From Alistipes senegalensis (lineage in GTDB: Bacteria; Bacteroidota; Bacteroidia; Bacteroidales; Rikenellaceae): a stretch of 34,947 nt of DNA. The number at the start of each line of letters is the position of its first letter. Position 1 is the stretch's first letter. Positions 1-7,737 of the stretch are shown one piece after another. The position numbers and the translations under genes were made by a program. The notes beneath the pieces were generated by a model. That model saw only the letters and a program-made list of their open reading frames with translations, was not told the origin of the DNA and ran no database searches. The stretch spans positions 887,551-922,497 of the forward strand of contig JAMPDE010000001.1 of the NCBI GenBank assembly GCA_023665825.1. The letters run 5' to 3'.

Positions 1-813
1 CCGCAGCGCGCGTTCGGCATGACCCAGCCCGCCGTGATAGGCCGCCGCCGCAATGCCCGCGTCGCGCAACTCGGCGGCCAACTGCTCGGTGCCCTCGCGC
101 GTGCGCATGTAGACGATACCCGACCCTGCGACGTTCTGCAACAGGCGCATCAACTGTTCGTTTTTGTCGTCGGTGTGCCGCACGCTGTACGAGAGGTTGG
201 GACGGCGGAAATCGCCGCGCACGACGTGCGGTTCGGCGAATTTCAAATGATACATGATGTCGTCGGCCACCCGCTGGGTCGCCGAAGCGGTGAGCGCGAG
301 CACGGGCACGCCGGGCAATTTCTCGCGCAACTCGGCGATGCGGAGGTACGACGGGCGGAAATCGTAGCCCCACTGCGAAATGCAATGGGCCTCATCGACA
401 GCGATCAACGCGACGTTCATCCGCACGACCCGCAGGCGGAACGCTTCGGACGCAAGGCGTTCGGGAGCCACGTAGAGGAACTTCGTGTCGCCGTAAACGC
501 AATTGTCGAGGGCGATGTCGAGCTGGCGCGGCGAAAGCCCCGAATGGACGGCAACGGCCGGAATGCGCATCCGCCGGAGTCGGTCGACCTGATCTTTCAT
601 CAAGGCAATGAGGGGCGTGACGACGATGCACAACCCCTCGCGGGCCAGCGTCGGCACCTGATAGGTCAGCGATTTGCCGCCGCCCGTAGGCATCAGCGCC
701 AGCGTGTCGCGACCGGCGAGCACGTCGCGGATGATCCGCTCCTGCACGGAACGGAACTCCGAGTACCCCCAATGACGGCGGAGAATGGCGTGAATGTCGC
801 ACGGCTCTTTCAT
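1..813 (-). CDS. recQ: ATP-dependent DNA helicase RecQ, N-terminal part (3' end outside window)
   Basis: This is a superfamily 2 3'-5' DNA helicase for recombination and replication-fork repair in the cytoplasm. Read on the minus strand from the ATG at 813-811, the first 271 codons are present and the frame stays open to the window edge, so the RQC and HRDC regions are not visible. The protein begins MKEPCDIHAILRRHWGY. It has the motif I Walker A (MPTGGGKS), the RecQ-specific DEAH-type box VDEAHCISQWG with the aromatic-rich loop after it, the motif III LTASAT, and the second RecA domain motif GIVYMRTREGTEQLA followed by AAAYHGGL. It is divergent from rarA, another fork-repair ATPase. No longer start is likely because the predicted promoter lies directly upstream. 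The identification is firm; only the C-terminal architecture is unknown. Confidence 0.95.
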   Translation of the reverse strand, partial: MKEPCDIHAILRRHWGYSEFRSVQERIIRDVLAGRDTLALMPTGGGKSLTYQVPTLAREGLCIVVTPLIALMKDQVDRLRRMRIPAVAVHSGLSPRQLDIALDNCVYGDTKFLYVAPERLASEAFRLRVVRMNVALIAVDEAHCISQWGYDFRPSYLRIAELREKLPGVPVLALTASATQRVADDIMYHLKFAEPHVVRGDFRRPNLSYSVRHTDDKNEQLMRLLQNVAGSGIVYMRTREGTEQLAAELRDAGIAAAAYHGGLGHAERALR

Positions 814-819
814 CGAATA

Positions 820-827
820 CAAAAATA
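820..827 (-). promoter_or_regulatory. Predicted -7 box of recQ (TATTTTTG)
   Basis: On the minus strand the octamer TATTTTTG fits the Bacteroidota -7 consensus TAnnTTTG at every fixed position. Only 6 nt separate it from the recQ ATG, so the transcript should be leaderless or nearly so. I see no convincing -33 TTTG. Confidence 0.5.
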
Positions 828-900
828 CATATTCGAGGAAAACGAAAAAAGAAAAATGAAAATTTCCTCATCCCACCCCTCGCACCGGATGATTTTTTCG

Positions 901-908
901 TAACTTTG
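901..908 (+). promoter_or_regulatory. Predicted -7 box of rarA (TAACTTTG)
   Basis: TAACTTTG is a full match to TAnnTTTG and lies 22 nt before the rarA ATG. It does not overlap the recQ box at 820-827, so the two divergent genes appear to have separate promoters in a 117-bp gap. Confidence 0.55.
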
Positions 909-930
909 TTCGATTATTTTCGATTGAGCC

Positions 931-2205
931 ATGCCAGCCCCGTTAGCAGAACGCCTGCGTCCCGAGACGATCGACCAATACATCGGACAGACCCATCTGG
1001 TCGGCCCGCAAGGGGTCTTTTCCAAATTCTTGGAGACGGGCAACGTGCCGTCGTTCATTCTGTGGGGCCCGCCGGGAGTGGGCAAAACCACGCTGGCGAA
1101 AATCGTCGCCACGCAACTCGGACGACCCCTGTTCACGCTGTCGGCCGTGACGTCGGGTGTCAAGGATGTGCGCGAAGTGATCGAAAGTGCAAAAAAACAA
1201 CGCTTTTTCAACTCCGAGCCGCCGTTCCTATTCATCGACGAAATCCACCGGTTCAACAAGTCCCAGCAGGATTCGCTGTTGGGGGCCGTCGAACAGGGCA
1301 TCGTGACGCTTATCGGCGCGACGACCGAAAACCCCTCGTTCGAGGTCATCTCGCCGCTGTTGAGCCGCTGTCAGGTCTACATCCTGCGGCCGATGGACGA
1401 TGCCGAACTGCAAACCCTGCTCGACCGCGCCCTTGCGACGGACACAGCCCTGAAAGAACGCGAAATCGAGGTGCAGGAAACTGCCGCACTGTTCCGGCTG
1501 TCGGGCGGCGATGCGCGCAAACTGCTGAACATCTTGGACATCGTGGTCGGCGCGACGGACGGCAAGGTCACGATTACGGACAAGTACGTGACCGATTGCC
1601 TGCAAGAGAACATCGCCCTCTACGACAAGAACGGCGAACAACACTACGACGTCATTTCGGCTTTCATCAAGTCGGTGCGCGGCAGCGACCCCAACGCGGC
1701 GATTTACTACCTCGCCCGCATGCTGGCGGGCGGCGAGGAACCGCGCTTCATCGCCCGGCGGCTGGTGATTCTGGCGTCGGAGGACATCGGGCTGGCCAAT
1801 CCGAACGCCCTGCTGCTGGCCAACGCCTGTTTCGACACGGTGCACAAAATCGGCATGCCCGAAGCGCGCATCACGCTGGCCGAGACGACTATCTATCTGG
1901 CGACTTCGGCCAAAAGCAACTCGGCCTACATGGCTATCGACAAGGCACTTGCGCAAGTCGAACACGACACGACGAACCGCCCCGTGCCGCTGCATCTGCG
2001 CAACGCCCCGACCAAGCTGATGAAAAACACGGGCTACGGCAAGGGCTACAAGTACGCCCACGACTACGAGGGCCATTTCGCCGACTTGGAGTTCCTGCCC
2101 GAAAGCCTCGCGGGCACGAAGTTCTACGAACCCGACGAGCAGAACCCCGCCGAAGCGAAAATCGCTGAACGGATTCGGACGCTGTGGAAAGAAAAATACC
2201 GATAA
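931..2205 (+). CDS. rarA: Replication-associated recombination protein A (RarA/MgsA family AAA+ ATPase)
   Basis: A 424-residue AAA+ ATPase of the RarA/MgsA/WRNIP1 family, related to clamp loaders, which acts at stalled replication forks. The AAA+ core shows Walker A GPPGVGKT at about residues 46-53, Walker B FLFIDEIHR near 99-107, sensor 1 IGATTENPSF near 128-137 and an arginine-finger segment SPLLSR at about 141-146. The C-terminal half carries the family's tetramerisation region, including the conserved motif SVRGSDPNAAIYYLARML. Length is normal for the family. The ATG at 931 gives the canonical start MPAPLAERLRP and lies 22 nt after a perfect -7 box. It is divergent from recQ, and the barrel gene follows after 36 nt. 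Confidence 0.96.
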   Translation: MPAPLAERLRPETIDQYIGQTHLVGPQGVFSKFLETGNVPSFILWGPPGVGKTTLAKIVATQLGRPLFTLSAVTSGVKDVREVIESAKKQRFFNSEPPFLFIDEIHRFNKSQQDSLLGAVEQGIVTLIGATTENPSFEVISPLLSRCQVYILRPMDDAELQTLLDRALATDTALKEREIEVQETAALFRLSGGDARKLLNILDIVVGATDGKVTITDKYVTDCLQENIALYDKNGEQHYDVISAFIKSVRGSDPNAAIYYLARMLAGGEEPRFIARRLVILASEDIGLANPNALLLANACFDTVHKIGMPEARITLAETTIYLATSAKSNSAYMAIDKALAQVEHDTTNRPVPLHLRNAPTKLMKNTGYGKGYKYAHDYEGHFADLEFLPESLAGTKFYEPDEQNPAEAKIAERIRTLWKEKYR

Positions 2206-2241
2206 CGAACCGGACTTCTTACAACCCCAAGCATACTTGAT

Positions 2242-2763
2242 ATGAAAAAACTATCGATTTTCTTGTTCGCAGCGGCATTGTTTGCAGCGAGCAATGTTTC
2301 CGCACAGAAAAAAAACGATTTCGACATCCAAGAAAAAGGATGGTGGCTCGGCGGACAAGTCGGCTACTGGTATGACGGAGACAGTCACTCGTTCGCCATA
2401 GCACCCGAATTCGGCTACGACTTCAACCGGCGCTGGACCTTCGGGACTTCCATAGGGTATCTTCGCATCGCGGATGCTTCGGCATTCGAGTTCTCCCCTT
2501 ATGCACGGCGGAACTTTTACCTTACGGACAATTTTTCGTTGTTCGTCGACGGAGGATTCGGACTGGTATGCGGGGACGCAGAAGGGCTCAAAATAGGATT
2601 CCAACCGGGATTCGCCGTGAAAATCAACCGGCATATCCGGTTTCTGACCCACATCGGATTTTTGGGTCTCCGCAGCGATCTGTATAATAACGGGTTGGGA
2701 GACGGCGCAGGATTTACCCTCTCGGCATCCGATCTGAAATTCGGTTTCTACTATACGTTCTGA
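2242..2763 (+). CDS. Small outer-membrane beta-barrel protein
   Basis: A 173-residue exported protein of unknown function. Residues 1-22 form a classical signal peptide (MKKLSIFLFAAALFAASNVSAQ, the first 20 residues plus the cleavage region) with a likely cut after the SA pair. The mature part has alternating strands rich in Tyr, Phe and Gly, such as GGQVGYWYDGD, FGYDFNRRWTFGTSIGYL and SDLKFGFYYTF, and ends in phenylalanine, as expected for a substrate of the BAM complex. This fits an OmpW/OmpX-like eight-stranded barrel (outer membrane beta-barrel domain families). It lies 36 nt after rarA and 12 nt before a phosphoesterase gene, so it may be transcribed with either. The gene is visibly more AT-rich at its start than its neighbours. 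Confidence 0.8.
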   Translation: MKKLSIFLFAAALFAASNVSAQKKNDFDIQEKGWWLGGQVGYWYDGDSHSFAIAPEFGYDFNRRWTFGTSIGYLRIADASAFEFSPYARRNFYLTDNFSLFVDGGFGLVCGDAEGLKIGFQPGFAVKINRHIRFLTHIGFLGLRSDLYNNGLGDGAGFTLSASDLKFGFYYTF

Positions 2764-2775
2764 CCGGCCCCGCCC

Positions 2776-3273
2776 ATGAAACGCATCGGCATCATCTCGG
2801 ATACGCACGGCACGTTCGACGAAACGCTGCGTGTTTTTCTGCGCGACGTAGACGAAATCTGGCACGCGGGGGACATCGGTTCGATGGAACTGGCCGATGA
2901 AATCGCCGCCTACAAGCCCCTGCGGGCCGTTGCGGGCAACATCGACGGCGGCATGACGCGGCGGGTCTATCCGCTGTTCCAGAACTTCGAGTGCGAAGGA
3001 GTGCGGGTGCTGATGACCCACATCGGCGGGTATCCGCGCCGCTACGACCCGCGTGCGGTGGAGCGCATCCAAGCACTGCGGCCGCGCCTGTTCGTATCGG
3101 GACACTCGCATATCCTGCGGGTGATGAACGACCCTGTCTACCGGCTGCTGCACGTCAATCCGGGTGCGGCCGGCGAATACGGTTTTCACAAAGTACGGAC
3201 GGCCATTCGATTCGTCATCGACGGCACCGACATGCGCGACATGGAGGTCGGCGAATGGCCGCGCAAAGGCTGA
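2776..3273 (+). CDS. YfcE/MJ0936-type metallophosphoesterase
   Basis: A 165-residue single-domain calcineurin-like phosphodiesterase of the MJ0936/YfcE family. The metal-binding residues are all present: D9 and H11 in ISDTHG, D33 in HAGDIGS, N55 in AVAGNID, H82 in LMTHIGG, and H110 and H112 in VSGHSH. The C-terminal LLHVNPGAAG is also typical. It should be a cytoplasmic di-metal (Mn or similar) phosphodiesterase; the natural substrate cannot be read from sequence, and the family is known mainly for activity on model substrates and cyclic nucleotides. It starts 12 nt after the barrel gene and converges with the response regulator gene. I found no strong terminator in the 70-bp gap that follows. 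Confidence 0.92.
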   Translation: MKRIGIISDTHGTFDETLRVFLRDVDEIWHAGDIGSMELADEIAAYKPLRAVAGNIDGGMTRRVYPLFQNFECEGVRVLMTHIGGYPRRYDPRAVERIQALRPRLFVSGHSHILRVMNDPVYRLLHVNPGAAGEYGFHKVRTAIRFVIDGTDMRDMEVGEWPRKG

Positions 3274-3343
3274 CCGGCACAACGGTTATCGCTGCCGACG
3301 GCCGGGAAGCCCCCACCGGGAAGCGCGCACCGCGCCATGCGAA

Positions 3344-4132
3344 TCACTCCGGTTTGCCTTCCAGCCAGTTCATGAATTCGGCAGTGCGGGAGCGGCTGAC
3401 GAAAATCTCGAATTCGGTTCGAGGTTCGAGGTTCACCTTCAACCGATTGCTCAAATGTTTGGATATGCCGCCGATCGCCCCGATCGAAGCGGTGCAGTTG
3501 CGCGACAACCGGAAGAAAAGCTGCGGGTCGAGCTGCTCGGACACCGCGTCGAGCGAACTGTCGAGAATCAACCGGCGGTTGTCGGTCGTCACCAAGTAGG
3601 TATATTTGTCTTCGGCGTAGAAGTAGGCGATCTGCTCCGTATTCACCACCGTGATTCGGTCGCCCACGCGCACGACGAACCGTTTTTTGTATTCGCGGCC
3701 GCCGCCCGCGAGCAGCGTGCGCAGCAGTTCGGCGTCGGGCGTCGGCACGGGCGATTCGGATTCGAGCGCCTTGCGGCATCGCCCGACGGCGGCCTGCAAC
3801 TCCTCCTCCGCAATGGGTTTGAGCAGGTAATCGATACTGCCGACGCGGAAAGCGCGGACGGCGTAATCGTCATAAGCAGTGGTGATGATTACCTTGCCGG
3901 GCACTTCGGTCTGGGCGAAGATGTCGAAGCACATGCCATCGGAGAGCTGCACGTCCATAAAGACGATATCGGGGCGGTTGGCCGGGTCGCGGAGCCACGC
4001 GACCGTGTCCACGACCGAACTCTGCGTGCCCACGACGCGCAAGTCGGTGAAATGTTTCTCGATGAGGCGTCGAAGGTTGGTCTGTGCCGGAATTTCGTCT
4101 TCGACGATCAATACGTTATAGGAGGTTTTCAT
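3344..4132 (-). CDS. LytTR-family response regulator
   Basis: A 262-residue two-component response regulator with a DNA-binding LytTR output domain. The receiver domain (about 1-120) has the acidic pocket E11, D12 and E13, the phospho-acceptor D60 in VFMDVQLSDG, T84/T85 in IITTAYDDY and the conserved K105 in LLKPI. The LytTR domain (about 150-258) includes VRVGDRITVVNTEQIAYFYAEDK and FFRLSRNCTASIGAIG. Its ATG overlaps the kinase stop codon by 4 bp (ATGA), so the two are translationally coupled. The pair is divergent from the maltodextrin locus; whether it controls that locus is an inference from position only. LytTR proteins usually bind paired short direct repeats, which I could not identify with confidence here. 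Confidence 0.95.
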   Translation of the reverse strand: MKTSYNVLIVEDEIPAQTNLRRLIEKHFTDLRVVGTQSSVVDTVAWLRDPANRPDIVFMDVQLSDGMCFDIFAQTEVPGKVIITTAYDDYAVRAFRVGSIDYLLKPIAEEELQAAVGRCRKALESESPVPTPDAELLRTLLAGGGREYKKRFVVRVGDRITVVNTEQIAYFYAEDKYTYLVTTDNRRLILDSSLDAVSEQLDPQLFFRLSRNCTASIGAIGGISKHLSNRLKVNLEPRTEFEIFVSRSRTAEFMNWLEGKPE

Positions 4133-5502
4133 AGCAGCGGCAATCGGACACGGAACTCCGTGTCGGTTCGTTCGACGGCGATCGGGCGGCCCGAAAGGTC
4201 GAGGTATTGTTGGCGGATGTTGCGCAGCCCCACGCCCGTCGAAGCGGGAGCGTTGGTGCGGAGTTGCAGGTTGTTGCTTACGGCGAGCTCGTCGCCGTCG
4301 GTTTCGATGCGTACGCAGAGCGGCCGTTCGGGGCTCACGACGTTGTGCTTGGTGGCGTTCTCGATGAGCAGCTGCAGCGAGCAGGGTACCACATGGCGTT
4401 GCAGAGCATCGGGCGAGAGGTCGATTTCGACGTGGAACCCGCTGGTGAAACGCTCCTGCAACAAGTCGATGTATTTGCGGGCGAACTCCACCTCTTCGGC
4501 CAGCGCCACGACCTGCTCCTCCTCCTTTTTGAGCATGTAGCGATAGGTGTCGGCGAGCTTGTGGATGAACGCGCTGGCGCGCTCAGTCTCGTGTTCCTGC
4601 ACCAGATAGTCGAGGATGTTGAGCGAGTTGAACAGGAAGTGGGGGTTGATCTGCTGTTTGAGCCGGTCGTAGTGGAACTGCGCGCGATGTTTCCGTCCCC
4701 GTTCGGCCCGCAGTTCCAGCTCCGATTCGATGACGTAGACCACCAATTGGAGCACGGCGTAGACCACGATGTCGGCCAGCAGCACGACAGTGTAGAGGCG
4801 GAAGAAGGGCCGGACGGCGAACGTCGCGCCGTTGCCTTGCGGCAGCCCGAAATAGACCGCAGCAGTCAGCAGCAGGACGAAGCCGAGTGCGAAAAACGCC
4901 GACCCGACCAAGCGAAGACCGCGCTGCCGGAGCATGCGGGCGCGGAGGTTGACGAAGATGATGTTGCCGCAGAACATGGCGAGCAGCGCGAACGTGTTGC
5001 TCAACAGCCGGAGGAATTCGTGGTGCACGCCCTCCTGCTCGAAGTAGGGCGAATTGAAAATCGTGGTATAGAAGATGCGGAAGACGAGAATGGCGGCCAC
5101 GACGGCCACGATCTGCCGCGTCGACGGCGACCAGTGCACGCGGCGGCTGTCCTGCGTCCCGCGCGAGCGGGCGAACAGGTAGGTGAGCCACCCGATGCAC
5201 TCCGTGACGGCCGTCGTGGTGATGACGGGGGCGAGCGTGGCGTCGCCGATCAGCCGGCGGACGATCTGCGCACCGGAAATGCCGAAAAGGTAGGCGACGA
5301 AGATGCAGATGAGCGACAACGCGGCGACGAATTCGGCCCGCAGGCCGCGCCGGATGGAGATGATGACGATCATCGAGAGCGTCAGCACCGTCAGCGGCAC
5401 GTCGTCGACATAGCCGAACGCACGGCTCACCGCAGCGACGACGGCATGCGCCGCTGCGAAGAGGTGTATCAGGGCAGGGGTACCGATCGAAAGGCGTTTC
5501 AT
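4129..5502 (-). CDS. LytS/YehU-type membrane sensor histidine kinase
   Basis: A 457-residue inner-membrane histidine kinase and the partner of the LytTR regulator that follows it. The N-terminal half has about seven or eight hydrophobic segments (near residues 10-30, 35-50, 58-78, 92-112, 130-150, 168-186, 198-220 and 235-258) and no recognisable periplasmic ligand domain. The His_kinase domain has H288 in QQINPHFLFNSLN, the N-box LLIENATKHN at about 378-387 and the glycine box TGVGLRN at about 422-428. This is the atypical kinase family that pairs with LytTR regulators. A predicted promoter with both -33 and -7 elements lies just upstream. The signal sensed is unknown; nearness to the maltodextrin locus suggests a sugar or envelope cue but does not prove it. 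Confidence 0.93.
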   Translation of the reverse strand: MKRLSIGTPALIHLFAAAHAVVAAVSRAFGYVDDVPLTVLTLSMIVIISIRRGLRAEFVAALSLICIFVAYLFGISGAQIVRRLIGDATLAPVITTTAVTECIGWLTYLFARSRGTQDSRRVHWSPSTRQIVAVVAAILVFRIFYTTIFNSPYFEQEGVHHEFLRLLSNTFALLAMFCGNIIFVNLRARMLRQRGLRLVGSAFFALGFVLLLTAAVYFGLPQGNGATFAVRPFFRLYTVVLLADIVVYAVLQLVVYVIESELELRAERGRKHRAQFHYDRLKQQINPHFLFNSLNILDYLVQEHETERASAFIHKLADTYRYMLKKEEEQVVALAEEVEFARKYIDLLQERFTSGFHVEIDLSPDALQRHVVPCSLQLLIENATKHNVVSPERPLCVRIETDGDELAVSNNLQLRTNAPASTGVGLRNIRQQYLDLSGRPIAVERTDTEFRVRLPLL

Positions 5503-5530
5503 GGCATGCAGGTTCGACGGAATGATTACT

Positions 5531-5562
5531 TAAAGATAACGATTTTCGGCGTTGCGTCCAAA
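5531..5562 (-). promoter_or_regulatory. Predicted promoter of the histidine kinase operon
   Basis: On the minus strand there is TTTG (5562-5559), a 20-nt spacer, then TATCTTTA (5538-5531), which differs from TAnnTTTG only at the last base. Spacing and motifs fit the Bacteroidota -33/-7 promoter. The leader to the ATG at 5502 would be about 25 nt. Confidence 0.6.
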
Positions 5563-5682
5563 TTTCGGAAAGAAAAGTTTCGGCGAATCGCATGCACGGG
5601 CAATCGACGGCAGCGGCCCGTGTCGCTTCATCCTTCGGAATCGGCCGTTCGTCGCCGTTTTCGTGCAGCTCGTCGGCCGGAG

Positions 5683-5715
5683 GTTCGGAATTTCCGAACT
5701 TTCTTCTTAATTTTA
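5683..5715 (+). promoter_or_regulatory. Palindromic operator candidate and weak -7 box upstream of the maltodextrin locus
   Basis: Positions 5683-5699 read GTTCGGAATTTCCGAAC, a perfect inverted repeat with 8-bp arms around one central base. TAATTTTA at 5708-5715 matches TAnnTTTG except for the last base, and the palindrome covers the place where a -33 element would sit. The first gene starts at 5745. The layout fits a dimeric regulator acting on the promoter of the ten-gene run. The protein that would bind it is not known; the palindrome shape differs from typical LytTR direct repeats. Confidence 0.5.
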
Positions 5716-5744
5716 CTAAACCAACCTACGAACTCCGACATTCT

Positions 5745-7079
5745 ATGAAAAAACCGAAATTGTCCTTCTGGCAGATATGGAACCTGAGCTTCGGCTTTCT
5801 CGGGGTACAGATCGGCTATTCGTTGCAGAACTCCAATACGTCCACCATCTTCGAGTCGCTGGGGGCCGACCTTTCGCATTTGAGCTACTTCTGGCTGGCC
5901 GCACCGGTCGCCGGGCTCATCATCCAACCCATCGTCGGGCTCTTTTCCGACGGCACATGGACGCGTCTGGGACGTCGCGTGCCGTTCATTCTCGGAGGCG
6001 CCGTCATCTCGGTGCTCGCGCTGGCGCTGATGCCCAATGCGCCGCTGCTGCTCGCATTCGCACCGTTGGCTATGGGGGCTTTCATCCTGTTGTTCATGGA
6101 CTTGTCGTTCAACGTCACGATGCAGCCGTTCCGCGCATTAGTCGCCGACATGCTCGACGACTCGCAGAAAACCAAAGGCTACGTCGTGCAGACGTTCCTC
6201 ATCAATCTGGGAGCCGTCGTCGGGGCCGTCCTGCCGTTGATTCTCACGCGCTGCGGCGTATCCGACGAAGTCGTGCCGGGTCAGGTCGCCGACCACATCG
6301 CGTGGTCTTATTATATAGGTGGGGCCATCCTCTTGGCGACGGTGCTCGTCACGGCGTTCAAGACCAAAGAGTACCCGCCCGAAGAATTTTCTAAATATCA
6401 GGATGAAGTTCTTTCGGACGGCGGAGAGAAGGCTGTTGCAACGAATGCGGCTTCGGTTGCGGCCGAACGGGTTTCGTTCGTCGAGCTGATGCGCAACATT
6501 CCCCGCGTGATGTGGCAGCTGGGCATCGTGCAGTTCTTCTCGTGGGCCGCGCTGTTCCTGATGTGGACCTACCTCAAACCCGCCATCACCGGCGTGGCGA
6601 CGGTCGACGGCGCGCCGCTCTCCGAAGGCGAAGCCCAGACGTGGGTCGGCGTGCTGAACGGCATCTATCCCGTTCCGGCCTGCATCGCGTCGCTTTTCAT
6701 CGCCGGAATCGCCGCCCGCTGGGGCAACAAATCCGTCTACGCCCTCTGCCTGCTGTGCGGGGCGGCCGGATTCGCGGGGCTGTGCCTGCTCTGCGACAAA
6801 TTCGCCCTGATGCTCCCGATGGTCGGCATCGGCATCGCTTGGGCCGGCATTCTGGCCATGCCCTACGCCATCCTTTCGCGGGCCGTCGATGCACGCCGCA
6901 TGGGCGTCTACATGGGCATCTTCAACTTCACGATCACCGTGCCGCAAATCGTCGTCGGACTGACCGGCGGCGTGATCGTGACGCATATCTTTCACGGAAA
7001 TCCGATGGCGATGATCGCACTGGCCGGGTTCTTCATGGCCTGCGCCGCCGCATCGGTTTGCTTCATCAAGGAAAAATAA
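5745..7079 (+). CDS. MFS sugar permease, probable maltose transporter
   Basis: A 444-residue inner-membrane permease of the major facilitator superfamily, resembling the SLC45/GPH-like sugar symporters found in Bacteroidota maltose loci. About twelve hydrophobic segments are visible. The N-terminus has SFGFLGVQIGYSLQNSNTS, and the loop between segments 2 and 3 carries the MFS signature as GLFSDGTWTRLGRRVPF (about 65-81). The ATG at 5745 is preferred over an in-frame ATG at 5592 because the extra residues are hydrophilic, unlike the family, and the predicted promoter lies between the two. It ends 1 nt before the beta-phosphoglucomutase gene, and maltose phosphorylase follows, so maltose is the likely substrate. 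Longer maltodextrins are possible. Confidence 0.88.
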   Translation: MKKPKLSFWQIWNLSFGFLGVQIGYSLQNSNTSTIFESLGADLSHLSYFWLAAPVAGLIIQPIVGLFSDGTWTRLGRRVPFILGGAVISVLALALMPNAPLLLAFAPLAMGAFILLFMDLSFNVTMQPFRALVADMLDDSQKTKGYVVQTFLINLGAVVGAVLPLILTRCGVSDEVVPGQVADHIAWSYYIGGAILLATVLVTAFKTKEYPPEEFSKYQDEVLSDGGEKAVATNAASVAAERVSFVELMRNIPRVMWQLGIVQFFSWAALFLMWTYLKPAITGVATVDGAPLSEGEAQTWVGVLNGIYPVPACIASLFIAGIAARWGNKSVYALCLLCGAAGFAGLCLLCDKFALMLPMVGIGIAWAGILAMPYAILSRAVDARRMGVYMGIFNFTITVPQIVVGLTGGVIVTHIFHGNPMAMIALAGFFMACAAASVCFIKEK

Positions 7080-7080
7080 C

Positions 7081-7737
7081 ATGATTACCTGTTGCATTTT
7101 CGATTTGGACGGCGTGCTGGTCGACACGGCACGGTTCCACTACCGTGCATGGGCCGACATGGCGCACGGGCTCGGATTCGAGTTCACGCCCGAGCAGGGC
7201 GAAGCGACCAAAGGAGTGAGCCGCATGGCATCGCTCGACATCGTGCTGCGGGCGGGCGGCATGGAAGACCGCTTCACGCAGGAGGAAAAGGAGCGCATGG
7301 CGGCCGAAAAGAATGCGCGCTACCTCGCCTACGTCGCAACCATGACCCCCGCCGATGTCCTGCCGGGCGTACGCGAATTTTTGGCCGACCTGCGACGCCA
7401 CGACGTGCGGATCGCACTCGGTTCGGCGTCGAAGAACGCCGGAACGATTCTCGACCGCTGCGACCTGCGCGGCGTGTTCGACGCCATCGTCGACGGCACG
7501 CTCGTCACGCGGGCCAAACCCGACCCCGAAGTCTTCTCGAAAGGGGCGGAGATGCTAAACATCGCCCCCGAAAATTGCGTCGTCTTCGAGGACGCGGCGG
7601 CCGGTATCGAAGCGGCCGCGCGGGCGGGCATGCGGTCGGTGGGCGTGGGCGATGCCCGGACACTGGCTGCGGCGACGATGAACATTCGGAGTTTTGAAAA
7701 TTTTACATACGAAGCATTATGCAAAACAATAGACTGA
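7081..7737 (+). CDS. pgmB: Beta-phosphoglucomutase
   Basis: A 218-residue HAD-superfamily enzyme that converts beta-D-glucose 1-phosphate to glucose 6-phosphate in the cytoplasm. The nucleophile D8 and acid/base D10 are in IFDLDGVLVDT. The cap domain has KGVSRMASLDIVL (44-56) with R48 where the Lactococcus enzyme has its phosphate-binding arginine. S115/S117 in GSASKN, K146 in AKPDPEVF and E170/D171 in VFEDAAAGIEA complete the core. Spacing of all these residues matches the well-studied family. It starts 1 nt after the permease stop, and its last 19 bp overlap the start of the maltose phosphorylase gene, so the two enzymes of the phosphorolytic pathway are translationally coupled. Confidence 0.96.
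   Translation: MITCCIFDLDGVLVDTARFHYRAWADMAHGLGFEFTPEQGEATKGVSRMASLDIVLRAGGMEDRFTQEEKERMAAEKNARYLAYVATMTPADVLPGVREFLADLRRHDVRIALGSASKNAGTILDRCDLRGVFDAIVDGTLVTRAKPDPEVFSKGAEMLNIAPENCVVFEDAAAGIEAAARAGMRSVGVGDARTLAAATMNIRSFENFTYEALCKTID

Noticed and set aside
3274..3343. Possible terminator between the phosphoesterase and response regulator genes
   Set aside because: GCCGGGAAGC and CACCGGGAAGC are direct, not inverted, repeats; no stem of useful length was found.
5592..5744. Earlier in-frame ATG for the MFS permease
   Set aside because: The extra 51 residues are hydrophilic, do not fit the family, and include the palindrome and predicted promoter.
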